Below are positions 1-8,611 of a stretch of 64,000 nt of DNA, one piece after another. The stretch comes from Anaerolineae bacterium. Its GTDB lineage: Bacteria; Chloroflexota; Anaerolineae; Aggregatilineales; Phototrophicaceae. The notes beneath the pieces are model-generated. The model was not told the DNA's origin and ran no database searches. It worked only from the letters and a program-made list of their open reading frames with translations. Every line of letters starts with the position of its first letter. Position 1 is the stretch's first letter. Both the position numbers and the translations under genes were made by a program. The stretch is from positions 369,168 to 433,167 of the forward strand of contig JAJEAA010000028.1 in NCBI GenBank assembly GCA_022824365.1, in the 5' to 3' direction.

Positions 1-1
1 T

Positions 2-283
2 GGTCGCCGCCTATTAATCACGCCCGGCATGATCGAGCTCGGCGAACTGCAGGAAAGCGAAAATCGCAAACTTGGCTTGCTCGCGGCAAAGCAGGCCACC
101 GACATCATCCTCATAGGCCGATCGCAGACCGCGCCCATCCTCGCCGCCCTCCAATCCACGACTTTCGACCAGGACCGCGTCCAGGTCCTCGACTCGCTGC
201 AAGACGCCGTCTCCTGGTATCAACACAACCTCCAGGCTGGCGACGCCGTCCTCTTTCTGAACGACCTGCCCGATACCTACTAA
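2..283 (+). CDS. murF: UDP-N-acetylmuramoyl-tripeptide--D-Ala-D-Ala ligase, C-terminal fragment
   Basis: The open frame runs in from the left edge of the window, so only about the last 93 residues are present. The visible part begins GRRLLITPGMIELGE, which resembles the start of the C-terminal domain of Mur ligases, and ends LNDLPDTY. MurF adds D-Ala-D-Ala to the UDP-MurNAc-tripeptide in the cytoplasm. The next gene is D-Ala-D-Ala ligase, the supplier of its substrate, which supports MurF over the other Mur ligases. The internal ATG at 29 is not the true start. The catalytic domains lie outside the window. Confidence 0.75.
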   Translation, partial: GRRLLITPGMIELGELQESENRKLGLLAAKQATDIILIGRSQTAPILAALQSTTFDQDRVQVLDSLQDAVSWYQHNLQAGDAVLFLNDLPDTY

Positions 284-315
284 GCCCGCGCAACGTCACG
301 ACGGACACGCCATAA

Positions 316-344
316 TTGACAGGCGCGCGCTTTACGCGCATAGT
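316..344 (+). promoter_or_regulatory. Candidate sigma-70 promoter upstream of ddl
   Basis: A perfect -35 hexamer TTGACA (316-321) is followed after 17 bp by CATAGT (339-344), a 4/6 match to the -10 consensus. It lies in the 96-bp gap between murF and ddl, about 36 bp before the ddl ATG. It would let ddl be expressed independently of the upstream mur genes. Confidence 0.4.
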
Positions 345-379
345 ACGCGAGATGCCATCTTGCTCGAAAGGGTCCCGCA

Positions 380-1573
380 ATGAGCAGTCGCCGCCGCCAA
401 ACAGTCGCCGTTATCTTCGGCGGCAGAAGCGTCGAACACGATGTCTCCATCGTCACCGGGCATCAGATTATGCAAGCCTTCCCCGCCGCCAGCTACGAAG
501 TCCTGCCGGTCTTTATCGCGCGCGATGGCCGCTGGTTCACCGGCGAGCCCCTGCTCAATCTTCAGAACTTTCAGGACACCGATCTCATACAACGCGACGG
601 CGTCCAGGCTTGCCTGCTCTCGCCGGATACCCGCCATCACGGTTTGATCATCAATCCCCTGGCTCCCCGCTTTAGCAAAAGCGTCATCAAACGCATTGAT
701 GTTGTCTTCCCCGCCCTCCACGGTTCCCACGGCGAAGACGGCAGCCTGCAAGGCCTCCTGGAACTGGCGGATATCCCCTACGTCGGCTGCGCCACCCTCG
801 GCTCTGCCCTCGCCAATGACAAGATCATGACAAAAATGATACTCCGCCAGGCCGGCCTGCCCGTCCTCGATGACTATGCTTTTACTCGCGATCAATGGCT
901 TGAAGAACCCGATGCCATAATCGCGGCAATATGCGAAGAATTTGAGTTTCCCCTCTTCATCAAACCAGCCACACTGGGCTCCAGCATCGGCATCGGCCGC
1001 GCCGATTCAGCGGAACTCCTCCGCGCCAGCATCGATATCGCCGCCAACTTCGACCGTCGCATCCTCGTCGAACCCGCTATCACCGGCGGTATCGAAATCA
1101 ATTGTTCGGTCATCGGCTATGGCCAGCGCTACGAAGCCTCTACGCTTGAGCAGCCCCTATCCTGGGACGATTTCCTCTCCTACGAAGACAAATACCTCCG
1201 CGGCAGCGAAGGCATGAAAAGCGCCGAGCGGCTCATCCCCGCTCCCCTCAACCCCGAACTGACGGAACATATCAAGCAGATCACCGTCAGCGCCTTCAAA
1301 GCCGTTGACGGGCGCGGCATCGCCCGCATCGACTACCTCGTTCGTCCGGATGAGGACGAAGTCTATCTCAACGAGATCAACACCATGCCCGGGTCCCTCG
1401 CCTTTTATCTCTGGCGGGAAGACGGCTATTCCCGCTCGGACCTCGTCGAGAAACTGGTCGCCCTCGCCCTGGAGGCCTACGCGGTCAAGCGCCGCAATAT
1501 ATACGACTATCAGACCAATCTCGTTGAGCTCGCCAGCCAGCGCGGCCTTAAAGGCGGCAAAGGCAAACGCTAG
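380..1573 (+). CDS. ddl: D-alanine--D-alanine ligase
   Basis: This 397-residue ATP-grasp ligase makes the D-Ala-D-Ala dipeptide for peptidoglycan. The N-terminus VAVIFGGRSVEHDVSIVTG is the typical Ddl opening. FPALHGSHGEDGSLQGLLE, the ATP-grasp core with KPATLGSSIGIG, and the metal-binding end LNEINTMPGSLAFYLW all follow in family order. The length is slightly above the usual 310-370 because of a longer mid-region and a basic C-terminal tail (GGKGKR). It follows murF, its pathway partner. The ATG at 380 directly precedes the conserved N-terminus. Confidence 0.95.
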   Translation: MSSRRRQTVAVIFGGRSVEHDVSIVTGHQIMQAFPAASYEVLPVFIARDGRWFTGEPLLNLQNFQDTDLIQRDGVQACLLSPDTRHHGLIINPLAPRFSKSVIKRIDVVFPALHGSHGEDGSLQGLLELADIPYVGCATLGSALANDKIMTKMILRQAGLPVLDDYAFTRDQWLEEPDAIIAAICEEFEFPLFIKPATLGSSIGIGRADSAELLRASIDIAANFDRRILVEPAITGGIEINCSVIGYGQRYEASTLEQPLSWDDFLSYEDKYLRGSEGMKSAERLIPAPLNPELTEHIKQITVSAFKAVDGRGIARIDYLVRPDEDEVYLNEINTMPGSLAFYLWREDGYSRSDLVEKLVALALEAYAVKRRNIYDYQTNLVELASQRGLKGGKGKR

Positions 1574-1640
1574 CGCCCCCAACGCTGGCTCAGCGCTTTC
1601 GGCTTGCTAGTCGCATCCCCTATGTTATGATAACCGCGAT

Positions 1641-1734
1641 TGCCTTGGTCCAGGGACGTAGCAAAAATCGTTCCGACCTTAGCGATTTTCTGCTTTAACC
1701 AAAGGGCAGGTCTTTCGCCTTGGGGCGGTGCCTG
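1641..1734 (+). promoter_or_regulatory. Structured leader candidate upstream of the GT2 gene
   Basis: Nested complementary segments lie just before the GT2 start. TGCC/TTGGT (1641-1649) faces ACCAA (1698-1702) and GGCA (1705-1708) with a 2-nt bulge. Inside it AGC (1660-1662) pairs with GCT (1692-1694), and AAAATCG (1664-1670) with CGATTTT (1683-1689). A second hairpin follows: CAGG (1707-1710) with CCTG (1731-1734) around CGCC-TTGG-GGCG (1716-1727). The two outer stems share bases 1707-1708. No known riboswitch class was recognised. It could be a terminator for ddl, a cis-acting RNA, or chance. Confidence 0.3.
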
Positions 1735-1749
1735 TAGCGAAACTGTACA

Positions 1750-3375
1750 GTGCCCTATACATCAAATAATCCAAGACCACCCCGCCCCTCCGATGTCGGT
1801 CGCTCGATTTGGGGCGGCGCGCCTCTTCCGCCTATCCCCGAACGCGTGCTGGATGGCATTCCCGGCTTCATAGCCTGGCTCGCCTTGCTCGTATCCATTG
1901 CCAGCGCCATCGCCTTCCCTCTGACGCTTATGCTCACCGCCGCCTTGATCGCCACCTACTCAGCCTTTCGCTTCTTCCTGGCCGGCATCGCCAACGGCAT
2001 GGGCATCCGTCGCATTAAAGAATGGGAAGCTATCGACTGGTACCAAAAATATCTCGACGATGAAAATCCGAATGCCCTCGACTGGCATAGCGTGCATCAC
2101 CTCGTCATCATCCCTAATTACCGCGAATCCATGAAAATCCTCAGCCGAACGCTCGACCAGCTCAGCTTGCAGCACAACGCCAAAACCCAAATATCAGTCC
2201 TGCTGGCGATGGAAGCGGCCGAGCCGCAAAGCTACAAAAAGGCTCAAAGCCTGCACCGCCAATATGCCGACAACTTCGCCAACGTCTACTTCACCGTTCA
2301 CCCGCGCGGCCGCATCGGCGAAATGCAGTGCAAATCCGCCAATCTATCCTGGGCGGTCAACCGCTTCCTGGAAAATGTCGTCGACGAATTCCTTCTGGAT
2401 ACCGACCACGTCGTCCTCACCACCATGGATGCCGATACCCGCTGGCACGAAAATCACTTCGCCGCCCTCACCTACCACTTCGCCACCAATGAAGACCGTC
2501 ATCGCACATTCTGGCAAGCGCCCATTCGCTACCACGGCAATATCTGGCAGGTCAATCCGCTTATGCGCATCATCAATACCTACGCCACCGCCTTTGAACT
2601 GGCCTACCTGGCCGCGCCCTGGTGGATGGCTATGCCGATGTCTTCTTATTCCCTCAGCCTGAATCTGCTTGAGCAAAGCGGCAACTGGGATACCGATGTC
2701 ATCGCCGATGAATGGCACATGCTCATCAAAGCCTACTTCGCCACCGGCGGCCAAGTATCGATTCAGCATATTTTCCTGCCTTTCCTGGCCGATTCCACCA
2801 CCGGCTCCAATATCCTCCAGTCCATCAAGAACCGCTATAGCCAGACCCTCCGCCACGCCTGGGGCAGCAAGGAAGTCGGCTATATGCTCGCCAAACTCAT
2901 CGAGAACCCGCAGGTCTTTTCGCTGAAATCGCTTAAACTCCTCCTGCGCATCGCCCACGACATTCTGCTGGCCGGCGCCGGCTGGGTGATCCTGACCGTC
3001 GGCTCGCAGCTGCCCGTCTTCTTCCACCCCGATATCGCGCCTGTCAAAGTCGACCAACTCATGAACTCCAGCGACAAGCTGGCGCATGTCGTCGACGGCT
3101 TAGCCTCCAGCAATCCCGCCTGGATTCTGCTCACCATCTCCGGCTTGCTCATGCTCGTCCTGGTCGTCGTCTTCCAAATCCAGGATTACCGCGTTCGTCC
3201 CCCGCGCATCGCGCCTTACACCTTCGCCGAGTCTATCCTTGAGTTGCTCAGCATCCCTTTCATGATCGTTCTGACGCTGCTCGTGGTCGCCCTGCCGACC
3301 CTTGTCGCGCAGACGCGCCTGCTCCTCGGCATCCCCCTGCAATTCATCGTCACCGACAAATCAGCCGATCGCTGA
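1750..3375 (+). CDS. Membrane-anchored GT2-family glycosyltransferase
   Basis: The protein has 541 residues: a hydrophobic hairpin near residues 40-80, a central glycosyltransferase domain, and further membrane spans near 400-425, 455-480 and 495-520. The glycosyltransferase domain contains DTDHVVLTTMDADTRW, whose DAD matches the nucleotide-sugar/metal-binding DxD of GT-A enzymes. QAPIRYHGNIW and DVIADEWHM follow, the latter at the place of the ED/QxxRW-like acceptor region. The substrate cannot be read from sequence. The only convincing start is GTG at 1750, since no in-frame ATG precedes the first membrane segment. Confidence 0.75.
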   Translation: MPYTSNNPRPPRPSDVGRSIWGGAPLPPIPERVLDGIPGFIAWLALLVSIASAIAFPLTLMLTAALIATYSAFRFFLAGIANGMGIRRIKEWEAIDWYQKYLDDENPNALDWHSVHHLVIIPNYRESMKILSRTLDQLSLQHNAKTQISVLLAMEAAEPQSYKKAQSLHRQYADNFANVYFTVHPRGRIGEMQCKSANLSWAVNRFLENVVDEFLLDTDHVVLTTMDADTRWHENHFAALTYHFATNEDRHRTFWQAPIRYHGNIWQVNPLMRIINTYATAFELAYLAAPWWMAMPMSSYSLSLNLLEQSGNWDTDVIADEWHMLIKAYFATGGQVSIQHIFLPFLADSTTGSNILQSIKNRYSQTLRHAWGSKEVGYMLAKLIENPQVFSLKSLKLLLRIAHDILLAGAGWVILTVGSQLPVFFHPDIAPVKVDQLMNSSDKLAHVVDGLASSNPAWILLTISGLLMLVLVVVFQIQDYRVRPPRIAPYTFAESILELLSIPFMIVLTLLVVALPTLVAQTRLLLGIPLQFIVTDKSADR

Positions 3376-3395
3376 GCCGGCAACCGAGGCGCCCC

Positions 3396-4364
3396 ATGCT
3401 CATCCCATTCCCCGACATCCAAGCCGCCGCCGAACGCATCACAGATCTGTCGCCGCCCACGCCCCTCGTTCGTTCCGATTATTTCAGCCGGGCGCTGGGC
3501 GCGAACATCTTCCTCAAGCTGGAAATTCTTAATCCCACCCACTCATTCAAAACGCGCGGCGCGTCCAATGCCATGCTTCAGCTCAGCGAAGCGCAGCGCG
3601 CCAAAGGCGTCGTTACGGCCTCCGGCGGCAATCACGGCCTCGGAGTGGCTTACGCCGCCCAAGCGCTCAATATCCCCGCCCGCATTTACCTGCCCGAGAA
3701 CACGCCACAATCCAAAGTCGACGACTTCAACAGCTTCCAGGCGGAGACTATCCTGACCGGCGAAAATTGGAACGAGGCAAATCAAAGCGCGCTGACCGCC
3801 GTCGAGAGCGACGGCTTGACCTACATCCACCCCTTCGACGATGCCGCGGTCATGGCCGGCCAAGCCACCATCGGCTTGGAGCTGCTGCAAGAACTGCCGC
3901 GGATTGACGCGCTGGTCGCCTCCATCGGCGGCGGCGGCCTCATCGCCGGCATCACCTCAGCCCTCGCACTCAAGTCTCCCACGACGCGAATCTACGGCGT
4001 CGAAACCATCGGGGCCGACTCGATGACCCAGAGCTTCCACAATGGACGCGTCACGACCCTGCCCGCAATTACCTCCATCGCCAATACGCTTGGCTCGCGC
4101 GCGCCGGGCAAGCGACACTTCGAAATCATGCGGCAATACGCTCAAGACATCGTCGCCGTCTCCGACGCGGCTGCGGTCGCCGCCCTGCTGGGCATACTCG
4201 AAAATGAAAAGCTGCTCGTCGAGCCGGCTATGTCCTGCTGCGTCGCCGCCCTCACAACCGACCGGATTCCGATAACGCCGGGCGAAAATATCGTCGTCAT
4301 CGTCTGCGGCGGCAACCTAAGCCTTGCCGATGTGGCCCGTTGGCGTCGCGCATTCGGCATTTAG
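3396..4364 (+). CDS. Threonine/serine dehydratase-like PLP enzyme
   Basis: This 322-residue enzyme has the fold type II PLP layout. THSFKTRGASNAM contains the Schiff-base lysine. ASGGNHGLGVAYAAQ is the phosphate-adjacent asparagine loop. SIGGGGLIAGITSALA is the glycine-rich PLP-phosphate loop, and VIVCGGNLS ends the fold. It most resembles catabolic threonine ammonia-lyases or serine racemase-like dehydratases. No C-terminal ACT regulatory domain is present, so it is not the allosteric biosynthetic IlvA type. It starts 20 bp after the GT2 stop and may be co-transcribed. Exact substrate is uncertain. Confidence 0.85.
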   Translation: MLIPFPDIQAAAERITDLSPPTPLVRSDYFSRALGANIFLKLEILNPTHSFKTRGASNAMLQLSEAQRAKGVVTASGGNHGLGVAYAAQALNIPARIYLPENTPQSKVDDFNSFQAETILTGENWNEANQSALTAVESDGLTYIHPFDDAAVMAGQATIGLELLQELPRIDALVASIGGGGLIAGITSALALKSPTTRIYGVETIGADSMTQSFHNGRVTTLPAITSIANTLGSRAPGKRHFEIMRQYAQDIVAVSDAAAVAALLGILENEKLLVEPAMSCCVAALTTDRIPITPGENIVVIVCGGNLSLADVARWRRAFGI

Positions 4365-4458
4365 CGTTTGAATCTCCCACTATGAGAATATATAGTCGCC
4401 CATTCGAATCCAACCTCTGCTACGCTAACCTCAGCGCGCGTCATAAACCGCATTGCCA

Positions 4459-4493
4459 GGCTATCGGATTGGGAACCATATCCGACGCTAGCC
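4459..4493 (+). other. Hairpin in the rluB upstream region
   Basis: GGCTA (4459-4463) and CGGAT (4465-4469) pair with ATCCG (4480-4484) and TAGCC (4489-4493), giving a two-part stem in the 240-bp gap before the pseudouridine synthase gene. There is no T-run, so it does not look like a terminator. The rest of the gap shows nothing recognisable. Confidence 0.25.
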
Positions 4494-4604
4494 CAGGAGC
4501 ATTGGCGCAAACACGGATGCTTATTGCCTAAATCCTGCCAATCTGTGCCAATAACCCTGCCAAGCCCTCAATTCCGCTGATTGCGCAAGCCAAAAGAGTT
4601 TGAT

Positions 4605-5435
4605 ATGTTGAATGAGAGCCGCCGCGAAAGCAATGTGGCGCCAACGCCGAAAGGACAGACCGTGCCAACCGAGCGCGTACAGAAGCTTATGGCGCAAGCC
4701 GATATCGGTTCCCGCCGCCATTGCGAAGCTATCATCAGCCAGGGCCGTGTGCAAGTGAACGGCAAAATCATCGCGCTCGGCGCCAAAGCCGACCCGCGCA
4801 AAGATGTCATCCTGGTCGACGGCGTCCGCATCAGCAATGTCTTCGAGCCGCTCTATATCGTCGTCAACAAGCCCAAAGGCGTACTAAGCGCCAACAAAGC
4901 CGATGATGACGACCGCCCCGCCATCCGCGAACTGGTGGACCTGCCCGGCCACCTCTTCACCATCGGCCGTCTGGATGCCGATAGCGAAGGCTTGCTCATC
5001 CTCACCAACGACGGCGAGCTGGCCAACCGCATCAGCCACCCGCGCTACGAACATACCAAGACCTACAAGGTCACCGTCAAAGGCAAAGTCAGCCGCGAGA
5101 CAATCGAACTCTGGGAAAGCGGCGTCTGGCTCGATGGCAGCCGTACTGCCGCCTGCTCTGTCCGCGCGCTGCAATCCAGCAAGCGTTCTACTATTTTGCG
5201 CATCGTCATGCTCGAGGGGCGAAAGCGCCAGATACGCCGCGTCGCCGCCCAGCTCGGCCATCCGGTCATTCGCCTCGTCCGTACGCATATCGGCCAACTC
5301 GGCTTGGGCACCCTGCGCAAAGGCGCTTGGTATGAACTCGATGAGGACGAAGTCCAGGCATTGCAGACGCCCGCCCGCGAACTTAACGATATCCGCCGCG
5401 CCCGCCGTGAACGCAAACGCAAGTCCCAGCGCTAA
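4605..5435 (+). CDS. rluB: RsuA/RluB-type pseudouridine synthase
   Basis: The protein (276 aa) has an N-terminal S4 RNA-binding domain, residues ~22-75 (VQKLMAQADIGSRRHCEAII, VNGKIIALGAKADPRKD), and a pseudouridine synthase domain. The latter includes LYIVVNKPKGVLS and GRLDADSEGLLILTNDGEL with catalytic Asp near residue 124. HPRYEHTKTYKV and LEGRKRQIRRVAAQLGHPV follow. It modifies rRNA uridines, probably in 23S rRNA. ATG 4605 is preferred; an in-frame TTG at 4581 would add eight residues without a better ribosome site. The basic tail RRARRERKRKSQR probably aids RNA binding. RsuA versus RluB specificity is not certain. Confidence 0.88.
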   Translation: MLNESRRESNVAPTPKGQTVPTERVQKLMAQADIGSRRHCEAIISQGRVQVNGKIIALGAKADPRKDVILVDGVRISNVFEPLYIVVNKPKGVLSANKADDDDRPAIRELVDLPGHLFTIGRLDADSEGLLILTNDGELANRISHPRYEHTKTYKVTVKGKVSRETIELWESGVWLDGSRTAACSVRALQSSKRSTILRIVMLEGRKRQIRRVAAQLGHPVIRLVRTHIGQLGLGTLRKGAWYELDEDEVQALQTPARELNDIRRARRERKRKSQR

Positions 5436-5452
5436 ACCCCCAGGTCATATCA

Positions 5453-6181
5453 ATGCCTCACGAACTGAGCATAGAAGAATACTTCGCCCGCCAACCGCAT
5501 TACGAACGCCACCGCCGCTGGATGCACCCGCTCTTGCGCGCCGCCGTCCCCACCTTCTGCAAGGTCGAAGTTGAAGGTCTGCCCCAGGTCCCGCGCCAAG
5601 GTCCTACCTGCCTGATGATCAACCACGTCTCCTACCTCGATCCCATCGTCGTCACGGTGAGCATCCCTTTCCGCCACACGGTTTCGCTCTCCAAAGTGGA
5701 AAACTTCAGCATACCGCTCGCCGGCTGGTTCCTGCGCCAATGGGGTCACTTCCCCATCCACCGCGGCGAATACGACCGCAAGGCGCTCATGCAAACCATC
5801 GCCCTGCTCAAAAGCGAGCAACTCGTCTTGATGGCGCCCGAAGGCACACGCCACCCCGGCGGCCTGCAACAAGGCAAAGACGGCTTGGCTTACATCGCCA
5901 CCAAAGCCGATGCCGTCATCGTGCCCGCCGCCATCTGCGGCGCGGAAGATTGGCGGAAGCGTCTCAAGAGCTTGCGCCGCGCCTACGCCAAAGTTGTCTT
6001 CGGGGCGCCCTTCCGCTTCCGCAGCAACGGACGCAAACGCATCCCCCGCGCCGAACTCTCGCAGATGATCACCGAAGCGATGTATCAACTGGCGCTAACC
6101 ATTCCCGACGACTACGCCCACCTGCGCGGCTGCTATGATGACATCGAAAACGCCACCAGCGACTGCCTGGAATTTGTCTAG
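5453..6181 (+). CDS. plsC: 1-acyl-sn-glycerol-3-phosphate acyltransferase (PlsC family)
   Basis: This 242-residue protein carries the two acyltransferase signatures: NHVSYLD (the HX4D catalytic motif) near residue 55 and APEGTRHPGG near residue 125, with the FPIHRGEYDR block between. Enzymes of this family acylate lysophosphatidate during phospholipid synthesis at the cytoplasmic membrane face. No obvious full transmembrane helix is seen, so it may be peripheral. It starts 17 bp after the pseudouridine synthase gene. Its stop overlaps the stop of the next, opposite-strand gene by 4 bp. Confidence 0.88.
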   Translation: MPHELSIEEYFARQPHYERHRRWMHPLLRAAVPTFCKVEVEGLPQVPRQGPTCLMINHVSYLDPIVVTVSIPFRHTVSLSKVENFSIPLAGWFLRQWGHFPIHRGEYDRKALMQTIALLKSEQLVLMAPEGTRHPGGLQQGKDGLAYIATKADAVIVPAAICGAEDWRKRLKSLRRAYAKVVFGAPFRFRSNGRKRIPRAELSQMITEAMYQLALTIPDDYAHLRGCYDDIENATSDCLEFV

Positions 6182-7251
6182 TCTCGCTGGCTCTCCATGA
6201 CTTCGAGCGCCCACGCTGTCAGACCTTGCACCGCCAAGCCCAATTGTGCGAAGCGCGCGTCTTGCGTGAAGCCGCGCACATAACGAACATATATCTGCTG
6301 CAATATCACGAGCAAACGAAAGATGCCAAGCACATGATAAAAGCCCATATTCGCCAGGTCGCGGCCGCTCCTCTCGGCGTAGCGCTCCAGGATTTCCCGC
6401 CGGCTGAAGAATCGGTAGTCGCCCGGCGGCATCGTGCCGATCCCCTTCACCAGCGGCGGATCATCCGGCTGCGTCCAATAGGTCAGCAACATGCCCACAT
6501 CGGATAGCGGATCGCCCAGCGTACACATATCCCAATCGAAAATAGCCACCATTCGCCCCGGGTCATCCGCGCTGTACATCGTATTGTCCAGCTTGTAATC
6601 GTTATGCACGAGCGAGCTATAGGCGCTCTCCGGCAAGCGCTCGCTAAGCCAACGGTAGATGGCGTCCACCTGCGCGTCATCCTCCAGCTTCGCCGCCTGC
6701 CAACGCCGGTTCCAGCCCTCCACCTGACGCTTGATAAAACCGGCCGGGCGTCCCAGCTTCGACAATCCCAGCGCCTCATAATCCACGGCATGGAAAGCCG
6801 CCAGCGCATCCACCAACGCCTGACTCATCAAGCGCGGCGCGTCGCTGCTGCCCGCGAAGCGCTCCGGCATCGCCCCTCTCACGACGATGCCGCGGCGGCG
6901 CTCCATGACAAAAAAGGGCGCGCCCAGCAGAGCTTCGTCGTCGCAGAAATGATACGCTTGCGGCGCCAACGCAAAGACTCGATGCAAAACCGAGAGCACG
7001 CGATACTCCCGCCCCATGTCATGCGCGCTCGGCGCATACGGACCCAGCGGCGGGCGGCGCAATACATAATCGCAATCCGCGCCAAATTGCAGCAAGTAGG
7101 TCAGATTGGCTTTGCCGCCGGAAAACTGCCCGACGCGCATCGCCGCATCCGTCCCCGGCAGCTTCCCGCGCAGGTAATCATGCAGCCGCGCTTCATCAAA
7201 GCGCTCATCGGGGCGAACTTCAATCAGGTCCTGCTCGTCCGGCGCGGTCAT
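6178..7251 (-). CDS. APH/ACAD10-like phosphotransferase family protein
   Basis: The protein (357 aa) has an aminoglycoside phosphotransferase/choline kinase-like fold. The nucleotide-binding region is QFSGGKANLTYLL with DYVLRRPP. The catalytic loop is HNDYKLDN (residues ~216-223) and the metal-binding motif FDWDMCTLGDPLSDVG (~238). This subfamily resembles the kinase domain of ACAD10, often linked to acyl-CoA or hydroxy-acid metabolism, rather than antibiotic resistance. The substrate is unknown. It reads away from the MFS operon, with a shared upstream region at 7252-7394. Confidence 0.82.
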   Translation of the reverse strand: MTAPDEQDLIEVRPDERFDEARLHDYLRGKLPGTDAAMRVGQFSGGKANLTYLLQFGADCDYVLRRPPLGPYAPSAHDMGREYRVLSVLHRVFALAPQAYHFCDDEALLGAPFFVMERRRGIVVRGAMPERFAGSSDAPRLMSQALVDALAAFHAVDYEALGLSKLGRPAGFIKRQVEGWNRRWQAAKLEDDAQVDAIYRWLSERLPESAYSSLVHNDYKLDNTMYSADDPGRMVAIFDWDMCTLGDPLSDVGMLLTYWTQPDDPPLVKGIGTMPPGDYRFFSRREILERYAERSGRDLANMGFYHVLGIFRLLVILQQIYVRYVRGFTQDARFAQLGLAVQGLTAWALEVMESQRD

Positions 7252-7352
7252 GCTCTCCCTCGGAATCTACCCGAATCCGATTTGCCAAAGTTTAACATAG
7301 CCGCGACAACTCGGCATCCCGCCGCGGCAGCGTCACATCGTCCACGCCACCA

Positions 7353-7380
7353 TTGCGCCAACAATCCAAGCGGGTATGAT
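7353..7380 (+). promoter_or_regulatory. Candidate promoter of the muropeptide operon
   Basis: TTGCGC (7353-7358), a 16-bp spacer and TATGAT (7375-7380) resemble a sigma-70 promoter. Transcription would begin near 7387, only about 8 nt before the ATG at 7395, implying a nearly leaderless message. No Shine-Dalgarno sequence is visible there, which is consistent. Confidence 0.4.
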
Positions 7381-7394
7381 TGGGCGCAACTTTT

Positions 7395-8609
7395 ATGGAG
7401 CTGCGATTTAATTTGAACCTGCGCAAATCATTTCCCATCATCACCGCTTACCTCATCTTTGTCGTAATCGGCATCGCCTCCGGCCTGCTCAACATCGCCT
7501 GGACCTATATGCAATCGACCTTCGGCGTCTCGCACGATTCGCTGGCGGCTTTGGCGCCGGCCGCCATGCTCGGTGGCTTGATCGCCGCCTTTCTCAGCGG
7601 TTCGCTCATTGGCAGATTCACCCTCGGCCCGGTGCTCGTCGGCGGTATGGCTATCGCCGGGCTCGGCTTGCTCGGTTATGCTCTGGCGCCTTTTTGGATC
7701 GCGCTCCTCGCGGTCGCCTTCATCGCCAGCATCGGCAAAGGCACGATAGACGCCGGCTTGAACAACTTCGTCTCCGCCAATTACGGCACGGCGGAAATGA
7801 ACTGGCTGCATGCCTGCTGGGGCATCGGCCTGACCATCGCGCCGGCTATCGTGACGCGCTTCGTGCTCGATCAAGGCGGCAACTGGCAAGCCAGCTACCT
7901 GCTCGTCGGCGCAGTCGTTCTGCTTCTGGGTCTCGTCATTTTGCGCACTTTGCCCTACTGGCATATCAATACGCCTGCCGAACAGCCCAAAGCGAAAACT
8001 GCCGGCACGACGATGACGGAAAGCCTGCGCCAGCCTATTGTATTGATCGGCTTGCTCTTCTTCTTCCTCTACGGCGGCATCGAAATCGGCGCCGGACAAC
8101 TGGCCAACACCCTGCTCATTGAAGCGCGCGCCCTCCCGCAGGAAATCGCCAGCGCCTGGGTCGGCGCTTATTGGGCCAGCTTCACCATCGGCCGCATCCT
8201 GATGGGCTTGCTGGCCATGCGCCTGGGCGACCGGACCCTGCTAAATATCTGCTTCGCCTCTTCGCTGCTCGGCGCGCTGCTGCTTTTCCTGAACTTGAAT
8301 GAAGTTCTGAGCTTCACGGGCTTGCTCGGTATTGGTTTCGGCCTGGCCGCCATCTTCCCCATTCTGATTCTCCAGACCAATCGCCGCGTCGGCGCTCGGC
8401 ACGCCGCCAACGCCATCGGCTTCCAAGTCGGTTCCGCTGGCCTGGGCGGCGCTGTACTGACCGGCATGGGCGGCATTTTCGCCGAGCATATCGGCGCTGA
8501 ATCCATCAGCCTCTTCGTATTTGTCGGCGCGCTTCTAAGCTGGTTCGTGTATCAGTTCATGATCCGCTGGGAAGTCAAGCGGCGCAAGCTGCTGCCGACC
8601 GAGGCTTGA
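7395..8609 (+). CDS. MFS transporter, candidate muropeptide/amino-sugar permease
   Basis: The 404-residue protein is hydrophobic throughout, with about 12 predicted spans. A soluble linker near residues 195-215 (TPAEQPKAKTAGTT) splits two six-span halves. ANYGTAEMNWLHACWGIGLTIAP resembles the FucP-like/BSC6-like sugar MFS group. The ATG at 7395 is preferred over a TTG at 7380. It is the first gene of an operon of four muropeptide-processing enzymes, and its stop lies 2 bp before the NagZ start. Uptake of cell-wall fragments or amino sugars is therefore the best guess, from context only. Confidence 0.8.
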   Translation: MELRFNLNLRKSFPIITAYLIFVVIGIASGLLNIAWTYMQSTFGVSHDSLAALAPAAMLGGLIAAFLSGSLIGRFTLGPVLVGGMAIAGLGLLGYALAPFWIALLAVAFIASIGKGTIDAGLNNFVSANYGTAEMNWLHACWGIGLTIAPAIVTRFVLDQGGNWQASYLLVGAVVLLLGLVILRTLPYWHINTPAEQPKAKTAGTTMTESLRQPIVLIGLLFFFLYGGIEIGAGQLANTLLIEARALPQEIASAWVGAYWASFTIGRILMGLLAMRLGDRTLLNICFASSLLGALLLFLNLNEVLSFTGLLGIGFGLAAIFPILILQTNRRVGARHAANAIGFQVGSAGLGGAVLTGMGGIFAEHIGAESISLFVFVGALLSWFVYQFMIRWEVKRRKLLPTEA

Positions 8610-8611
8610 CC

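Noticed and set aside
4395..4415. TTCGAATCC, resembling a tRNA T-loop
   Set aside because: No acceptor, D or anticodon stem can be built around it; no tRNA is supported anywhere in the window.
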